The position numbers and the translations under genes were made by a program. Of a stretch of 42,394 nucleotides of DNA, positions 1 through 10,444 are shown piece by piece (within the stretch, counting starts at the first letter, position 1; each line of letters begins with the position of its first letter). The notes under the pieces are model-generated. The model had not been told where the DNA came from, searched no databases, and saw only the letters and a list, made by a program, of their open reading frames with translations. Source of the stretch: Botryococcus braunii (lineage: Eukaryota > Chlorophyta > Trebouxiophyceae). Where the stretch lies: assembly GCA_002005505.1 (NCBI GenBank), contig KV908656.1:108789-151182 (forward strand). Reading direction: 5' to 3'.

Positions 1-1715
1 GTAGAAGATGGACTCAAAATGCTCATGGCATTGTCATTCTTCCGCCAACCTGGATTGAAGGATAGCTAGCTTTTGCCATGGCGGACACGTGTGACAAGCC
101 GTTACCACACGAGGAGCGACTGTGTTTCTATTAGATGCTGCAAAGTACGAGATGATGATGAAATGATGTGGTGTTTGTTTATGAGAGAGAGGGGGGGAAG
201 GGGGGGTACTGACATGCTGGAGCGAGAGTGACATCTGGAAATGCCAATCAGAAACAATAGATTTCTTGCACTTTATCTGCTTGAGTTCATTCGAGTTTGT
301 AGTGGGCATGTGCACATACAAATCCACATCTTCATTGGACAAACACCTCCCGAATTTGGACGTACCCATATATGTGAAAGGGCTTGTTAGTATCCAAGAC
401 GAACGTAGGTAAACCCTATAAATTTTAAGAGCTTCATGTTTATTGTTTGCTACCACTGGATCATTATCAGATCTACACCATGTGGCATATATCTGGACGT
501 TGTAGCAAGCAGATGGTTGCGGTATCAAGCAGATTGGTCTAAACCCCGTAGTTTAAAAAGTTCTGGACCGTTGTTTGAATGCTACATTTGTCTATCCGCC
601 ACTTATCAAACCCGTTGGTTCAATCACGTAGGAGAATGTCTTGAAAGCAGCCGAATCTCGAATTGCACACGAATCAATCCTTCAAACAATCTTGAAATGT
701 GTTAAAATATCTGATTTCACAGCATTTCCGGTGACGGAAGTGTAAGACAAGGGTATCGCACTTCGAAAGACTATCGTCCAGATACCGACAGCAACCCTCG
801 AAGCAGTTTTTTAAACTTTTCCCAACATTTTCATTGTATTTACCTTAATGACGTAAGTTATCACTATAGCTGAAGATTTGCGGCCCAGTGCTTAATGCAT
901 TCGCGACACGGCAGCAGATTTCCGGCGAGTGAGTTAGGAAGAAAACACCAAACTCGCACCACTCCCCGAAACAATAAGTGGCGGTCACTTTGAGGAGTTG
1001 TTGCTACATCTAGATAGGGGCTCTGCATACAAGCGTGCCATTAAACGGTCCCTTTGTGAGTTTTTGTTAGCGCATGGGGCTAGCAAGCCATGACTCTAAA
1101 TAGATTGCGAGCAACCCCCAAATTCTTGACAGGGCCCAGAATTTATGTTTCCTCAAGTTTTGTCTCCTTAGGCCCTTGCGTTTAAAGCCTCACAAGGTTT
1201 CCCCTTAGACCTTGCTTGCGGGTCCGGGCCCACACACACCTCTGTAAGAGCCAATCCTTTAGATAGTGGCACCCAAAGCCATGCTGGGATCCTATCCTCT
1301 TCATACCACACGAAAATACAGCATGCAAAATTGCATTTTAGCCCAAAGTGACCCCCGAACCTTGTACGGAGTACATTGGCTTACCTGAAAACTCACACGC
1401 CCTGACCGTCCCCCTTCAAATACACGGCCTTTTGCCTTGATTTCTAATCAACTTTAATTTGGAAAGGGAATTTTCTTTGTTAGAATTTCAGGCGTGACGA
1501 CGCTGGACCACTGCCGAGTCGCCCGCTTGCCCACCTTAGAAAATTTGCCTAAGTGCGAAAGAGAGAGTCGGTTCATCGTACTCTTGGCAGTACATACCAC
1601 GTCAGCACTAGAGCTACACATGGCTGTGTCTCGCTTCCCTAGGCACGTGCGGCTACCTTAGGCAATTTCGCCCTGTACATTCGACCGCCACTTATTTTTT
1701 CGGGGAATTGAGTGC
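1..1715 (+). repeat. F0: partial satellite unit at window start
   Basis: The first ~210 bases match later units (for example 2150-2370) but lack many single bases: CTCATGG for CTTCATGG, CCGCCAAC for CCGGCCAAC, AGATGCTGC for AGATGGCTGC. From about 210 onward the match becomes nearly perfect. This sharp change looks like poor consensus at a contig end and not biological decay. The GA/G tract here is short (about 183-207). The inverted-repeat arms lie at 964-986 and 1683-1705. Confidence 0.9.
964..1705. repeat. Inverted-repeat-bounded segment inside each satellite unit
   Basis: The left arm (964-986) runs from CCCCGAAAC to GTGGCGGTC. The right arm (1683-1705) is its reverse complement at 22 of 23 positions. 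The core ATAAGTGGCGG also occurs a third time per unit, at 596-606 on the minus strand. The arms are about 742 bp apart, a size and layout that resemble a MITE or fold-back element, but I find no target-site duplication outside them. The pair is present in every full unit of both arrays (in R1 at 19374-19396 and 20094-20116). It could be a fossil element fixed in the unit or a cruciform-forming or protein-binding pair. Function unknown. Confidence 0.7.
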
Positions 1716-3881
1716 CTTAAACCCCCTGGTACAATAATAGGTCATTTCACGAGAGTGTCACGTGGGTTTCCTGATAGGCCCCAAATGACCCAGGGGTGGC
1801 GTCCCCCACTCATGTGGGGAAGGGGTACACAACAACTAGCACATGTGACACTCATTAAACATAAGTGCGCTCCATTTCTCGTCATAGCAGCACATGGCTT
1901 TCCTTCGTTTGGGACTTGGCATACATAATTGAAACGTCATTTCGATTAGATTATGTGAGAACGTGCCAGTATCTGGTTAGCACCATGTTGACGAATGGAG
2001 AGCAATAAAAATACCATGGTATATGGAATCTAACAAGCCACGGCTTGCATTACACACTCGACCATGATTTTAGACATGGTCGAATGGCTCAAGAAACAAT
2101 GAAAGTAAAACATATGGGCCTACGCTTCCAATTAGTAACGATTAGTGTGACTCAAAATGCTTCATGGCATTGTCATTCTTCCGGCCAACCTGGATTGAAG
2201 GATATCCTAGCTTTTGCCATGGCGGACACGTGTGACATAGCCGTTACCAACACGAAGAGCGACGTGCTGGTTTCTATTAGATGGCTGCAAAGTAACGAGA
2301 TGATGATGAAGATGATGTGTGTGTTTGTTTATGAGAGAGAGAGGGGGGGGGGGGGTTAAGGGGAGGGGGTACTGACATGCTGGAGCGAGAGTGACATCTG
2401 GAAATGCCAATCAGAAACAATAGATTTCTTGCACTTTATCTGCTTGAGTTCATTCGAGTTTGTAGTGGGCATGTGCACATACAAATCCACATCTTCATTG
2501 GACAAACACCTCCCGAATTTGGACGTACCCATATACGTGAAAGGGCTTGTTAGTATCCAAGACGAACGTAGGTAAACCCTATAAATTTTAAGAGCTTCAT
2601 GTTTATTGTTTTGCTACCACTGGATCATTATCAGATCTACACCATGTGGCATATATCTGGACGTTGTAGCAAGCAGATGGTTGCGGTATCAAGCAGATTG
2701 GTCTAAACCCCGTAGTTTAAAAAGTTCTGGACCGTTGTTTGAATGCTACATTTGTCTATCCGCCACTTATCAAACCCGTTGGTTCAATCACGTAGGAGAA
2801 TGTCTTGAAAGCAGCCGAATCTCGAATTGCACACGAATCAATCCTTCAAACAATCTTGAAATGTGTTAAAATATCTGATTTCACAGCATTTCCGGTGACG
2901 GAAGTGTAAGACAAGGGTATCGCACTTCGAAAGACTATCGTCCAGATACCGACAGCAACCCTCGAAGCAGTTTTTTAAACTTTTCCCAACATTTTCATTG
3001 TATTTACCTTAATGACGTAAGTTATCACTATAGCTGAAGATTTGCGGCCCAGTACTTAATGCATTCGCGACACGGCAGCAGATTTTTGGGCGAGTGAGTT
3101 AGGAAGAAAACACCAAACTCGCACCACTCCCCCGAAACAATAAGTGGCGGTCACTTTGAGGAGTTGTTGCTACATCTAGATAGGGGCTCTGCATACAAGC
3201 GTGCCATTAAACGGTCCCTTTGTGAGTTTTTGTTAGCACATGGGGCTAGCAAGCCATGACTCTAAATAGATTGCGAGCAACCCCCAAATTCTTGACAGGG
3301 CCCAGAATTTATGTTTCCTCAAGTTTTGTCTCCTTAGGCCCTTGCGTTTAAAGCCTCACAAGGTTTCCCCTTAGACCTTGCTTGCGGTTCCGGGCCCACA
3401 CACACCTCTGTAAGAGCCAATCCTTTAGATAGTGGCACCCAAAGCCATGCTGGGATCCTATCCTCTTCATACCACACGAAAATACAGCATGCAAAATTGC
3501 ATTTTAGCCCAAAGTGACCCCCGAACCATGTACGGAGTACATTGGCTTACCTGAAAACTCACACGCCCTGACCGTCCCCCTGCAAATACACGGCCTTTTG
3601 CCTTGATTTCTAATCAACTTTAATTTGGAAAGGGAATTTTCTTTGTTAGAATTTCAGGCGTGACGACGCTGGACCACTGCCGAGTCGCCCGCTTGCCCAC
3701 CTTAGAAAATTTGCCTAAGTGCGAAAGAGAGAGTCGGTTCATCGTACTCTTGGCAGTACATACCACGTCAGCACTAGAGCTACACATGGCTGTGTCTCGC
3801 TTCCCTAGGCACGTGCGGCTACCTTAGGCAATTTCGCCCTGTACATTCGACCGCCACTTATTTTTTCGGGGAATTGAGTGC
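1716..3881 (+). repeat. F1: full satellite unit (2166 bp)
   Basis: Complete unit. It carries a variant set shared with F3 but not with F2, F4 or F5: ATTTTTGGGCGAG near 3082, CTTGCGGTTCCGGG near 3381, GAACCATGTACGG near 3533 and CCCCCTGCAAATAC near 3575. It has the longest G run of the array (about 2343-2354). Three CACGTG motifs lie at 1759-1764, 2227-2232 and near 3810. The palindrome ATACCATGGTAT is at 2021-2032 and the CGACCATG/CATGGTCG hairpin at 2059-2082. Short open frames are present but look non-coding. Confidence 0.93.
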
Positions 3882-6043
3882 CTTAAACCCCCTGGTACAA
3901 TAATAGGTCATTTCACGAGAGTGTCACGTGGGTTTCCTGATAGGCCCCAAATGACCCAGGGGTGGCGTCCCCCACTCATGTGGGGAAGGGGTACACAACA
4001 ACTAGCACATGTGACACTCATTAAACATAAGTGCTCTCCATTTCTCGTCATAGCAGCACATGGCTTCCCTTCGTTTGGGACTTGGCATACATAATTGAAA
4101 CGTCATTTCGATTAGATTATGTGAGAACGTGCCAGTATCTGGTTAGCACCATGTTGACGAATGGAGAGCAATAAAAATACCATGGTATATGGAATCTAAC
4201 AAGCCACGGCTTGCATTACACACTCGACCATGATTTTAGACATGGTCGAATGGCTCAAGAAACAATGAAAGTAAAACATATGGGCCTACGCTTCCAATTA
4301 GTAACGATTAGTTTGACTCAAAATGCTTCATGGCATTGTCATTCTTCCGGCCAACCTGGATTGAAGGATAGCCTAGCTTTTGCCATGGCGGACACGTGTG
4401 ACATAGCCGTTACCAACACGAAGAGCGACGTGCTGGTTTCTATTAGATGGCTGCAAAGTAACGAGATGATGATGAAGATGATGTGTGTGTTTGTTTATGA
4501 GAGAGAGAGGGAGGGGGGTTAAGGGGAGGGGGTACTGACATGCTGGAGCGAGAGTGACATCTGGAAATGCCAATCAGAAACAATAGATTTCTTGCACTTT
4601 ATCTGCTTGAGTTCATTCGAGTTTGTAGTGGGCATGTGCACATACAAATCCACATCTTCATTGGACAAACACCTCCCGAATTTGGACGTACCCATATACG
4701 TGAAAGGGCTTGTTAGTATCCAAGACGAACGTAGGTAAACCCTATAAATTTTAAGAGCTTCATGTTTATTGTTTTGCTACCACTGGATCATTATCAGATC
4801 TACACCATGTGGCATATATCTGGACGTTGTAGCAAGCAGATGGTTGCGGTATCAAGCAGATTGGTCTAAACCCCGTAGTTTAAAAAGTTCTGGACCGTTG
4901 TTTGAATGCTACATTTGTCTATCCGCCACTTATCAAACCCGTTGGTTCAATCACGTAGGAGAATGTCTTGAAAGCAGCCGAATCTCGAATTGCACACGAA
5001 TCAATCCTTCAAACAATCTTGAAATGTGTTAAAATATCTGATTTCACAGCATTTCCGGTGACGGAAGTGTAAGACAAGGGTATCGCACTTCGAAAGACTA
5101 TCGTCCAGATACCGACAGCAACCCTCGAAGCAGTTTTTTAAACTTTTCCCAACATTTTCATTGTATTTACCTTAATGACGTAAGTTATCACTATAGCTGA
5201 AGATTTGCGGCCCAGTACTTAATGCATTCGCGACACGGCAGCAGATTTCCGGCGAGTTAGTTAGGAAGAAAACACCAAACTCGCACCACTCCCCCGAAAC
5301 AATAAGTGGCGGTCACTTTGAGGAGTTGTTGCTACATCTAGATAGGGGCTCTGCATACAAGCGTGCCATTAAACGGTCCCTTTGTGAGTTTTTGTTAGCG
5401 CATGGGGCTAGCAAGCCATGACTCTAAATAGATTGCGAGCAACCCCCAAATTCTTGACAGGGCCCAGAATTTATGTTTCCTCAAGTTTTGTCTCCTTAGG
5501 CCCTTGCGTTTAAAGCCTCACAAGGTTTCCCCTTAGACCTTGCTTGCGGGTCCGGGCCCACACACACCTCTGTAAGAGCCAATCCTTTAGATAGTGGCAC
5601 CCAAAGCCATGCTGGGCTCCTATCCTCTTCATACCACACGAAAATACAGCATGCAAAATTGCATTTTAGCCCAAAGTGACCCCCGAACCTTGTACGGAGT
5701 ACATTGGCTTACCTGAAAACTCACACGCCCTGACCGTCCCCCTTCAAATACACGGCCTTTTGCCTTGATTTCTAATCAACTTTAATTTGGAAAGGGAATT
5801 TTCTTTGTTAGAATTTCAGGCGTGACGACGCTGGACCACTGCCGAGTCGCCCGCTTGCCCACCTTAGAAAATTTGCCCAAGTGCGAAAGAGAGAGTCGGT
5901 TCATCGTACTCTTGGCAGTACATACCACGTCAGCACTAGAGCTACACATGGCTGTGTCTCGCTTCCCTAGGCACGTGCGGCTACCTTAGGCAATTTCGCC
6001 CTGTACATTCGACCGCCACTTATTTTTTCGGGGAATTGAGTGC
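3882..6043 (+). repeat. F2: full satellite unit (2162 bp)
   Basis: Complete unit. It has GCTGGGCTCC near 5611, shared with F4 and F5, where F0, F1 and F3 have GCTGGGATCC. Private changes include GAGTTAGTTAGG near 5256 and TTTGCCCAAGTG near 5873. The GA/G tract is short (about 4498-4518). Confidence 0.93.
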
Positions 6044-6224
6044 CTTAAACCCCCTGGTACAATAATAGGTCATTTCACGAGAGTGTCACGTGGGTTTCCT
6101 GATAGGCCCCAAATGACCCAGGGGTGGCGTCCCCCACTCATGTGGGGAAGGGGTACACAACAACTAGCACATGTGACACTCATTAAACATAAGTGCTCTC
6201 CATTTCTCGTCATAGCAGCACATG
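6044..6224 (+). repeat. F3 left fragment, cut by the DNA transposon
   Basis: The first 181 bp of a unit whose remainder resumes at 13067. The unit sequence ...AGCAGCACATG stops at 6224. In uninterrupted units the same place reads CAGCACATGGCTTCCC, so the pre-insertion site can be read directly from the sister copies. Confidence 0.95.
6222..6224. other. Target-site duplication ATG (left copy)
   Basis: ATG precedes the CACTG terminus, and a second ATG follows the CAGTG terminus at 13064-13066. Empty sites in the other satellite units contain a single ATG here. A 3-bp duplication is characteristic of CACTA-superfamily insertion. Confidence 0.85.
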
Positions 6225-6239
6225 CACTGTGACGAAGGA
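6225..6239 (+). repeat. Left terminal inverted repeat of the CACTA-like element
   Basis: CACTGTGACGAAGGA. It pairs perfectly with 13049-13063 on the opposite strand; the next base breaks the match. Confidence 0.9.
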
Positions 6240-6710
6240 TTTTTCGGAAAGTCTTCGTATTTCATTCGTAAATATGTAGATTTACGAAGACTTGCGAAGC
6301 ATTTACGAAGATTTGCGAAGCATTTACGAATTAAAGTCGAAGGTCCTGGAAATACGGCTTGAAAATGCGAAACATTTGCGAAACATTTGCGAAACTCAGA
6401 CGAAAGGTTTGCGAAAGGTTTACGAATGGTTTAGTAGATTTTAAAGATAAATTTATTTTTCCGAAATGGTTTACGAAGGATTATTACGAAGGATTTGCGA
6501 ATGATACCCGCCATATTTGCGAAACTGTGGACGAATGAAATACGATGTCGCAACGAAGGATATGCGAAGGGTTTAGGAGGGGTTTACGAAGGATAGGCCA
6601 GACCTTCGAGAATGATTTACGGCGGAAATACGAATACATTACGAATCGGCCACTATGAAAATGAGACGTATATGCGAAGGAAATACGAATGACTAGAAAT
6701 TTACATACAA
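6240..6710 (+). repeat. Left subterminal motif array (RCGAA)
   Basis: By eye about two dozen RCGAA pentamers in the same direction lie between the terminus and about 6710, mostly as TTTACGAA, TTTGCGAA, ATACGAA or ATGCGAA; two inverted TTCGT copies lie near 6254-6268. Subterminal repeats of this kind are where CACTA transposases are known to bind. Function is inferred from position and density. Confidence 0.75.
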
Positions 6711-7124
6711 AGTTACCTTCCCAGAGCCCATTCCCTTAATTACTTCATCCGCCTCTGCAGCTAAGTACAAGATGAAGTGCTAATATCCTCCTTTAACAAA
6801 TTTGCTTTAAAGCAATTAGCATTTCGACCTATTGCACTAGTAACCATCGTGAGAAGACGTACAAACATATCGTATATATGACAACAACCTCGAGCTCGTC
6901 TCGTGCAAACTTCTCACACTGTACATGTATTCCTGACTGCCACTGTTGACATTGTCATGTGCAAGTAAGTTGCAGGTGCATCGGGATCCACCAATGAGCT
7001 CATGATGCTCGAGCACGTGCGCTACGTAGGACCACTGTATACCAACACGTGCACCACTGTATACATTGTTCAGGATGATATACCTCCCAATTTCTAAGGA
7101 TTGCCCATCCACCCCTATACGCGG
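6711..7124. other. Transposon interior, nothing recognised
   Basis: Unique-looking sequence between the subterminal array and the internal tandem repeat. A 121-codon open frame on the minus strand (6837-7202) shows no motif I know and overlaps repeat sequence; I do not call it a gene. Confidence 0.5.
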
Positions 7125-7444
7125 AAGTAAAGCTATCTTTGACAGACTCAAGGAGAGGCAAGCATGCTGCTTGGCAAGCTCAGGTCTACAAGTTGTCCAC
7201 ATCTTCTCTGTGCTGGCCTGTTGTTTTCCTCCTCCGAAGAGTCATGAACATCCGAGACGTCCCCCTTTCCCTGGCAGCAAAAATGGGGGCGGTGTCAATC
7301 AACTTGCCAAGTTTGATGCATGCTCAGCACGGCCATGACCAGCTCACGACCACTTCGCGAACCTTTGCAAAGGCAGTCAGTGCAGCAATTAGGCACATGC
7401 ACACGCACACGCAACAGCGAACGCACCAAAGCACGCAACCACAC

Positions 7445-7471
7445 TCACACACACACACACACACACACACA
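7445..7471 (+). repeat. CA microsatellite in internal repeat copy 1
   Basis: Pure CA dinucleotide run, preceded by a degenerate CACACGC-rich stretch from about 7397. Confidence 0.9.
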
Positions 7472-7837
7472 TGCGGCATGGAGACACCGGTGCACTCCTG
7501 ATACTAGAAAGGGGGAAGGTGGGGCGACACAAATCAAAGGGAAGGGATGGGGAGGCCTTATCGGCGGGAAGGGGCCCTCTGCCCTTGCAGAGCCGTGCCG
7601 CCCTCCTATTTTCTTGTTCCGGAGAGGAATGAACATCCAAAACGTCTCCCCTTTGCTGGCAGCAAGAAGGGGTGGGGAGGGGGGGGGGGTTCAATAAACT
7701 TGCAAAGTTGGATATGGCTGTACACATCCAACTTCAAGAAACTTGCAGAGGCAGTCAATGCAGCAATGAGGCATTCGCAGACACGCATGCATATGCACGC
7801 ACACGCACAGACACAGACGCAGCAGTGCGCGCGCGGC

Positions 7838-7870
<33 letters not shown>

Positions 7871-7893
7871 ACAGACGCATGCGCGCGCGCGCT

Positions 7894-7924
<31 letters not shown>
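7838..7924 (+). repeat. CA / GC-CG / CA compound microsatellite in copy 2
   Basis: Two CA runs (about 7838-7866 and 7899-7924) flank an alternating GCGCGC segment (about 7880-7902). Alternating purine-pyrimidine DNA of this kind can adopt Z-form; that is inference. Confidence 0.85.
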
Positions 7925-8429
7925 ATTTGGCATGGATACACCGCGGTGCACTCCTGATCCTAGAAAGGGGAAAGGTTGGGCGACACAGATCTTAGGGAAG
8001 GGGTGCGGAGACCTTATCAGCGGGAGGCAAGCTATCTTTGACAGACTCAAGGGAGAGGAAACTCCAATGCTGCTTGGCGAGCTCATATGTACACATTACC
8101 TGTGCCGTGCTGCCTTCTTATTCTGTTCCTCCCAAGAGAACTGAGCGTCCGAGACGTGCCCCATTTCCTGGCAGCAGAAGGCACAGGGGTGTCAATAAAC
8201 TTGCAAGGTTTGATGCATATTGCTGTGCACGGGCATGACCCACCGCACCACTCCACGAAACTTTGCAAAGGCAGCTGCAAAGTCAGAGGCAACTTTGCAG
8301 AGGCAGCTGCAATCAATGCAGCAATGAGGCACACGCAGAGATGCACGCAAGAGCGCATGCACGCACCCACCCACACTCACACGTGCGCTCACAGATACAC
8401 ACGCTCATGCACACACAGATCTGTCTAGA

Positions 8430-8431
8430 CA

Positions 8432-8487
<56 letters not shown>

Positions 8488-8568
8488 ACACACACACACA
8501 CGTGCATGCAGACACAAAGACAGACACAGACACAGACACAGACACAAACACACACACACACACACACA
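8430..8568 (+). repeat. CA compound microsatellite in copy 3
   Basis: A long CA run (about 8430-8502, broken once by CCA near 8486), then CAGACA hexamer-like repeats (about 8517-8545), then a further CA run ending near 8568. Confidence 0.9.
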
Positions 8569-8640
8569 TGTGGCACGGAGACACCAGTGCATTCCTGATA
8601 CTAGCAAGGGGAAAGGTTGGGCAACACAGATCTTAATGAG

Positions 8641-8672
8641 AGGGGGGGGGGGGGGGAGAGGGGGAGGGGAGG
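8641..8672 (+). repeat. G-rich homopurine tract
   Basis: A G run of about 14 followed by GAGAGGGGGAGGGGAGG. It could form triplex or quadruplex DNA, and it is a place where base counts are uncertain. Confidence 0.7.
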
Positions 8673-8808
8673 ACCTTCTCGGCGGGAGGGGGCCCTTTGC
8701 CTTTGGGGAGACGTTTGGGACTGGTTGCTTTTTTGGCAGGCTTTGTTGCAGTGTTCACCCTCTGGCAAAACAAATTTGGACTGTCCGACACTGCTGCTTA
8801 CATAGCAT

Positions 8809-8942
8809 GTGTTGACCAGGGCTAAAGTGTTACACAGACGACTTGACCTGCAGTCTCCAGACTTGTACATTATATGTGTTGACCAGGGCCAAAGTGTTAC
8901 ACAGACGCCTTGACCTGCTGGCTCCAGACTTGTGGCTATTTT
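8809..8942 (+). repeat. Two-copy 67-bp tandem duplication
   Basis: GTGTTGACCAGGGCTAAAGT at 8809 recurs at 8876 with a few substitutions (GGGCCAAAGT), and the match extends through ...CTCCAGACTTGT. The copies abut with a period of 67. Confidence 0.85.
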
Positions 8943-9033
8943 CCCAGTAAAGGCATATAGTTGAGTCCAAAGAAAGGCACCGAGCTAGTTCCGATGGCAG
9001 GTAACATTCAAGGGTTAGGTATACGTGAAGTAC

Positions 9034-9144
9034 CTTGGCGTTGGGGGGTGCATTTGGAGGTGGTCCAGGTTGATTTGCTGTATCTAGTGCCTCTCCTTGC
9101 GCACTATCTCCAAACTGTCCCATGACAATGGCATTTCTCAAGTG
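9034..9144 (-). other. Exon-like segment, possible captured gene fragment
   Basis: On the minus strand a 111-bp, 37-codon open stretch is bounded by an acceptor-like GGTTACAG before 9144 and a donor-like CCAAG/GTACTT after 9034, both in phase 0. The translation begins HLRNAIVMGQFGDSAQGEAL and ends with a proline- and asparagine-rich PGPPPNAPPNAK. It is the most protein-like sequence in the left half of the element. I do not recognise the protein. CACTA elements are known to capture host gene fragments, which makes this plausible, but one short exon with weak splice signals is thin evidence. Confidence 0.25.
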
Positions 9145-9282
9145 CTGTAACCCATAAATTACCCAGATATGTTCAGAATAGAAAAACATAAGTAACGCAT
9201 AAACCCCCAGTCATACCAGCCGTACTACGCGATCAAATGTCAAAGTAACAGCATGCATGCTGTCACTTTCACATGGAGACCA

Positions 9283-9284
<2 letters not shown>

Positions 9285-9352
<68 letters not shown>
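9285..9352 (+). repeat. CA microsatellite
   Basis: AC dinucleotide run of about 34 repeats, interrupted once by an extra A near 9340. Confidence 0.95.
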
Positions 9353-9353
<1 letters not shown>

Positions 9354-10444
9354 GAAAGCACAGCACATATGAGGTACAAGCAACAATCTGGGCCTCCACT
9401 ACCACTCATGCTGTAGCATAACTCATGCTCTGGTGCAAGCAAACATCCAGGCACATGTGCAATGTGCTGCAGTACGAACATAAATAAAAAGCTGACAAAT
9501 TATTACCAATGATATTTATGGTAACGCGCTGTACGTACATATGTGCATGTATAAACATCCAAGAGGTACAACGCTTTCTCTAATAGTTAACTCTGCTGCA
9601 GGCCCAGCATTTCGCCTGAGCCTTATGAACTTTAGTGGTGCATGTGCGAGTGGGTGAAGTGCAGGCATTGAAAATGACAGAAAGGGTATGTGGGGCTGGG
9701 GAGAGTTTGACCAGTGCTAGCAGACCAGGAAGCATGAAGGAGAAAATATGAATGAACACTCCACATACCAATAGGGGTGGTGCAGAGTTGGGTTTGAGAG
9801 TGAGGGGAAAAGAAACATGAAGGCGTGCAGGTGGCAATATTAAGTTCACAGTCACTCCCTCCCCCCCTTTGAAGGGAGCCTTAGGACTTCAAAGCACATC
9901 ATCTTAGTCCAAGTGAGCACGCTGTTTGTGGAACTACAATACACCCTGCTCACATACTAATTGAAAATTGTTTTGGGTTGACTTACAGTATTTGGGAAAA
10001 TCTTTCGCCCAACATATCGTTTGCAATAAGTTTGGGAAGGACTTTCTCGTAACAGAGTTGCATTGTGGCGCTAGATGCCACAAGGCCCCAGTTTAGTTGG
10101 CCAAACCAAGGTGGTTCTGAAGGTAATCCTGCAGAAGCCCATTACCAGCTTATTGCAATTTCAGACGCACACTTCGGGCCTCTGACGAATGGAAAAAACC
10201 ACACCAGGTTCAAAAAAGTAGCCGTTGGGGCACGCCCCAACGTCGTCACCCAAACGGTATAGGATGGAGTAGAAATCCATCCACATGCATCCAAGCTCTC
10301 TATCTTTAGATTTTTTGTTTGTGTCTTGTGGCTCCTGCATTGCAGTGAACGGAACCGCACTGTCTGCTTCTGATTTCGCGGGTCACGTAACGTGACAGTA
10401 CGGCGAGTTGTACGGCAGCTTCCTGCTGGTCCGTTCGGAATTCA
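9353..10444. other. Transposon interior, no gene recognised
   Basis: Mixed sequence without a convincing coding frame. A short perfect hairpin lies at 10223-10242 (CGTTGGGGC, AC loop, GCCCCAACG). A C-rich tract lies near 9857-9868. Confidence 0.5.

Larger units (their letters stand above)
7125..8715 (+). repeat. Imperfect tandem repeat, about 3.3 copies of ~430-660 bp
   Basis: Blocks recur in the same order. CTATCTTTGACAGACTCAAG occurs near 7132 and 8032. CTTATCGGCGGGA-like sequence occurs near 7557, 8013 and 8674. GAACATCC..GACGTC sequence occurs near 7247, 7631 and 8145. GCAGCAATKAGGCA occurs near 7383, 7760 and 8319. A segment with GGAGACACC..TGCACTCCTGAT occurs near 7480, 7935 and 8577. 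Each copy contains a CA dinucleotide tract of different length just before the last block, which explains the variable spacing. Open frames through this region are CA- or GT-derived low-complexity frames and are not called as genes. Confidence 0.75.

Noticed and set aside
2045..2359. ~100-codon frame (MHYTLDHDFRHGRMAQ...) in F units and its R counterpart
   Set aside because: Its N-terminal part is in a different frame in R, and it runs into the GA/G tract at its C-terminus. No domain recognised, and conservation follows the unit as a whole.
2606..2869. 87-codon frame (FCYHWIIIRSTPCGIYL...) repeated in nearly every unit of both arrays
   Set aside because: It starts only at a non-ATG codon. 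F/R differences in it are mostly amino-acid-changing (D/N, P/T, K/Q, N/I, N/K) and frames are broken at the end in some units (R4-R7), as expected for non-coding sequence.
7320..8607. Frames encoding TH, CV and HT repeats in the transposon
   Set aside because: Produced by CA/GT microsatellites; the overlapping frames on both strands show no codon structure.
10223..10242. Short GC-rich hairpin as a terminator or RNA element
   Set aside because: A 9-bp stem alone, without a T-run or any neighbouring gene, is not enough in eukaryotic repeat DNA.
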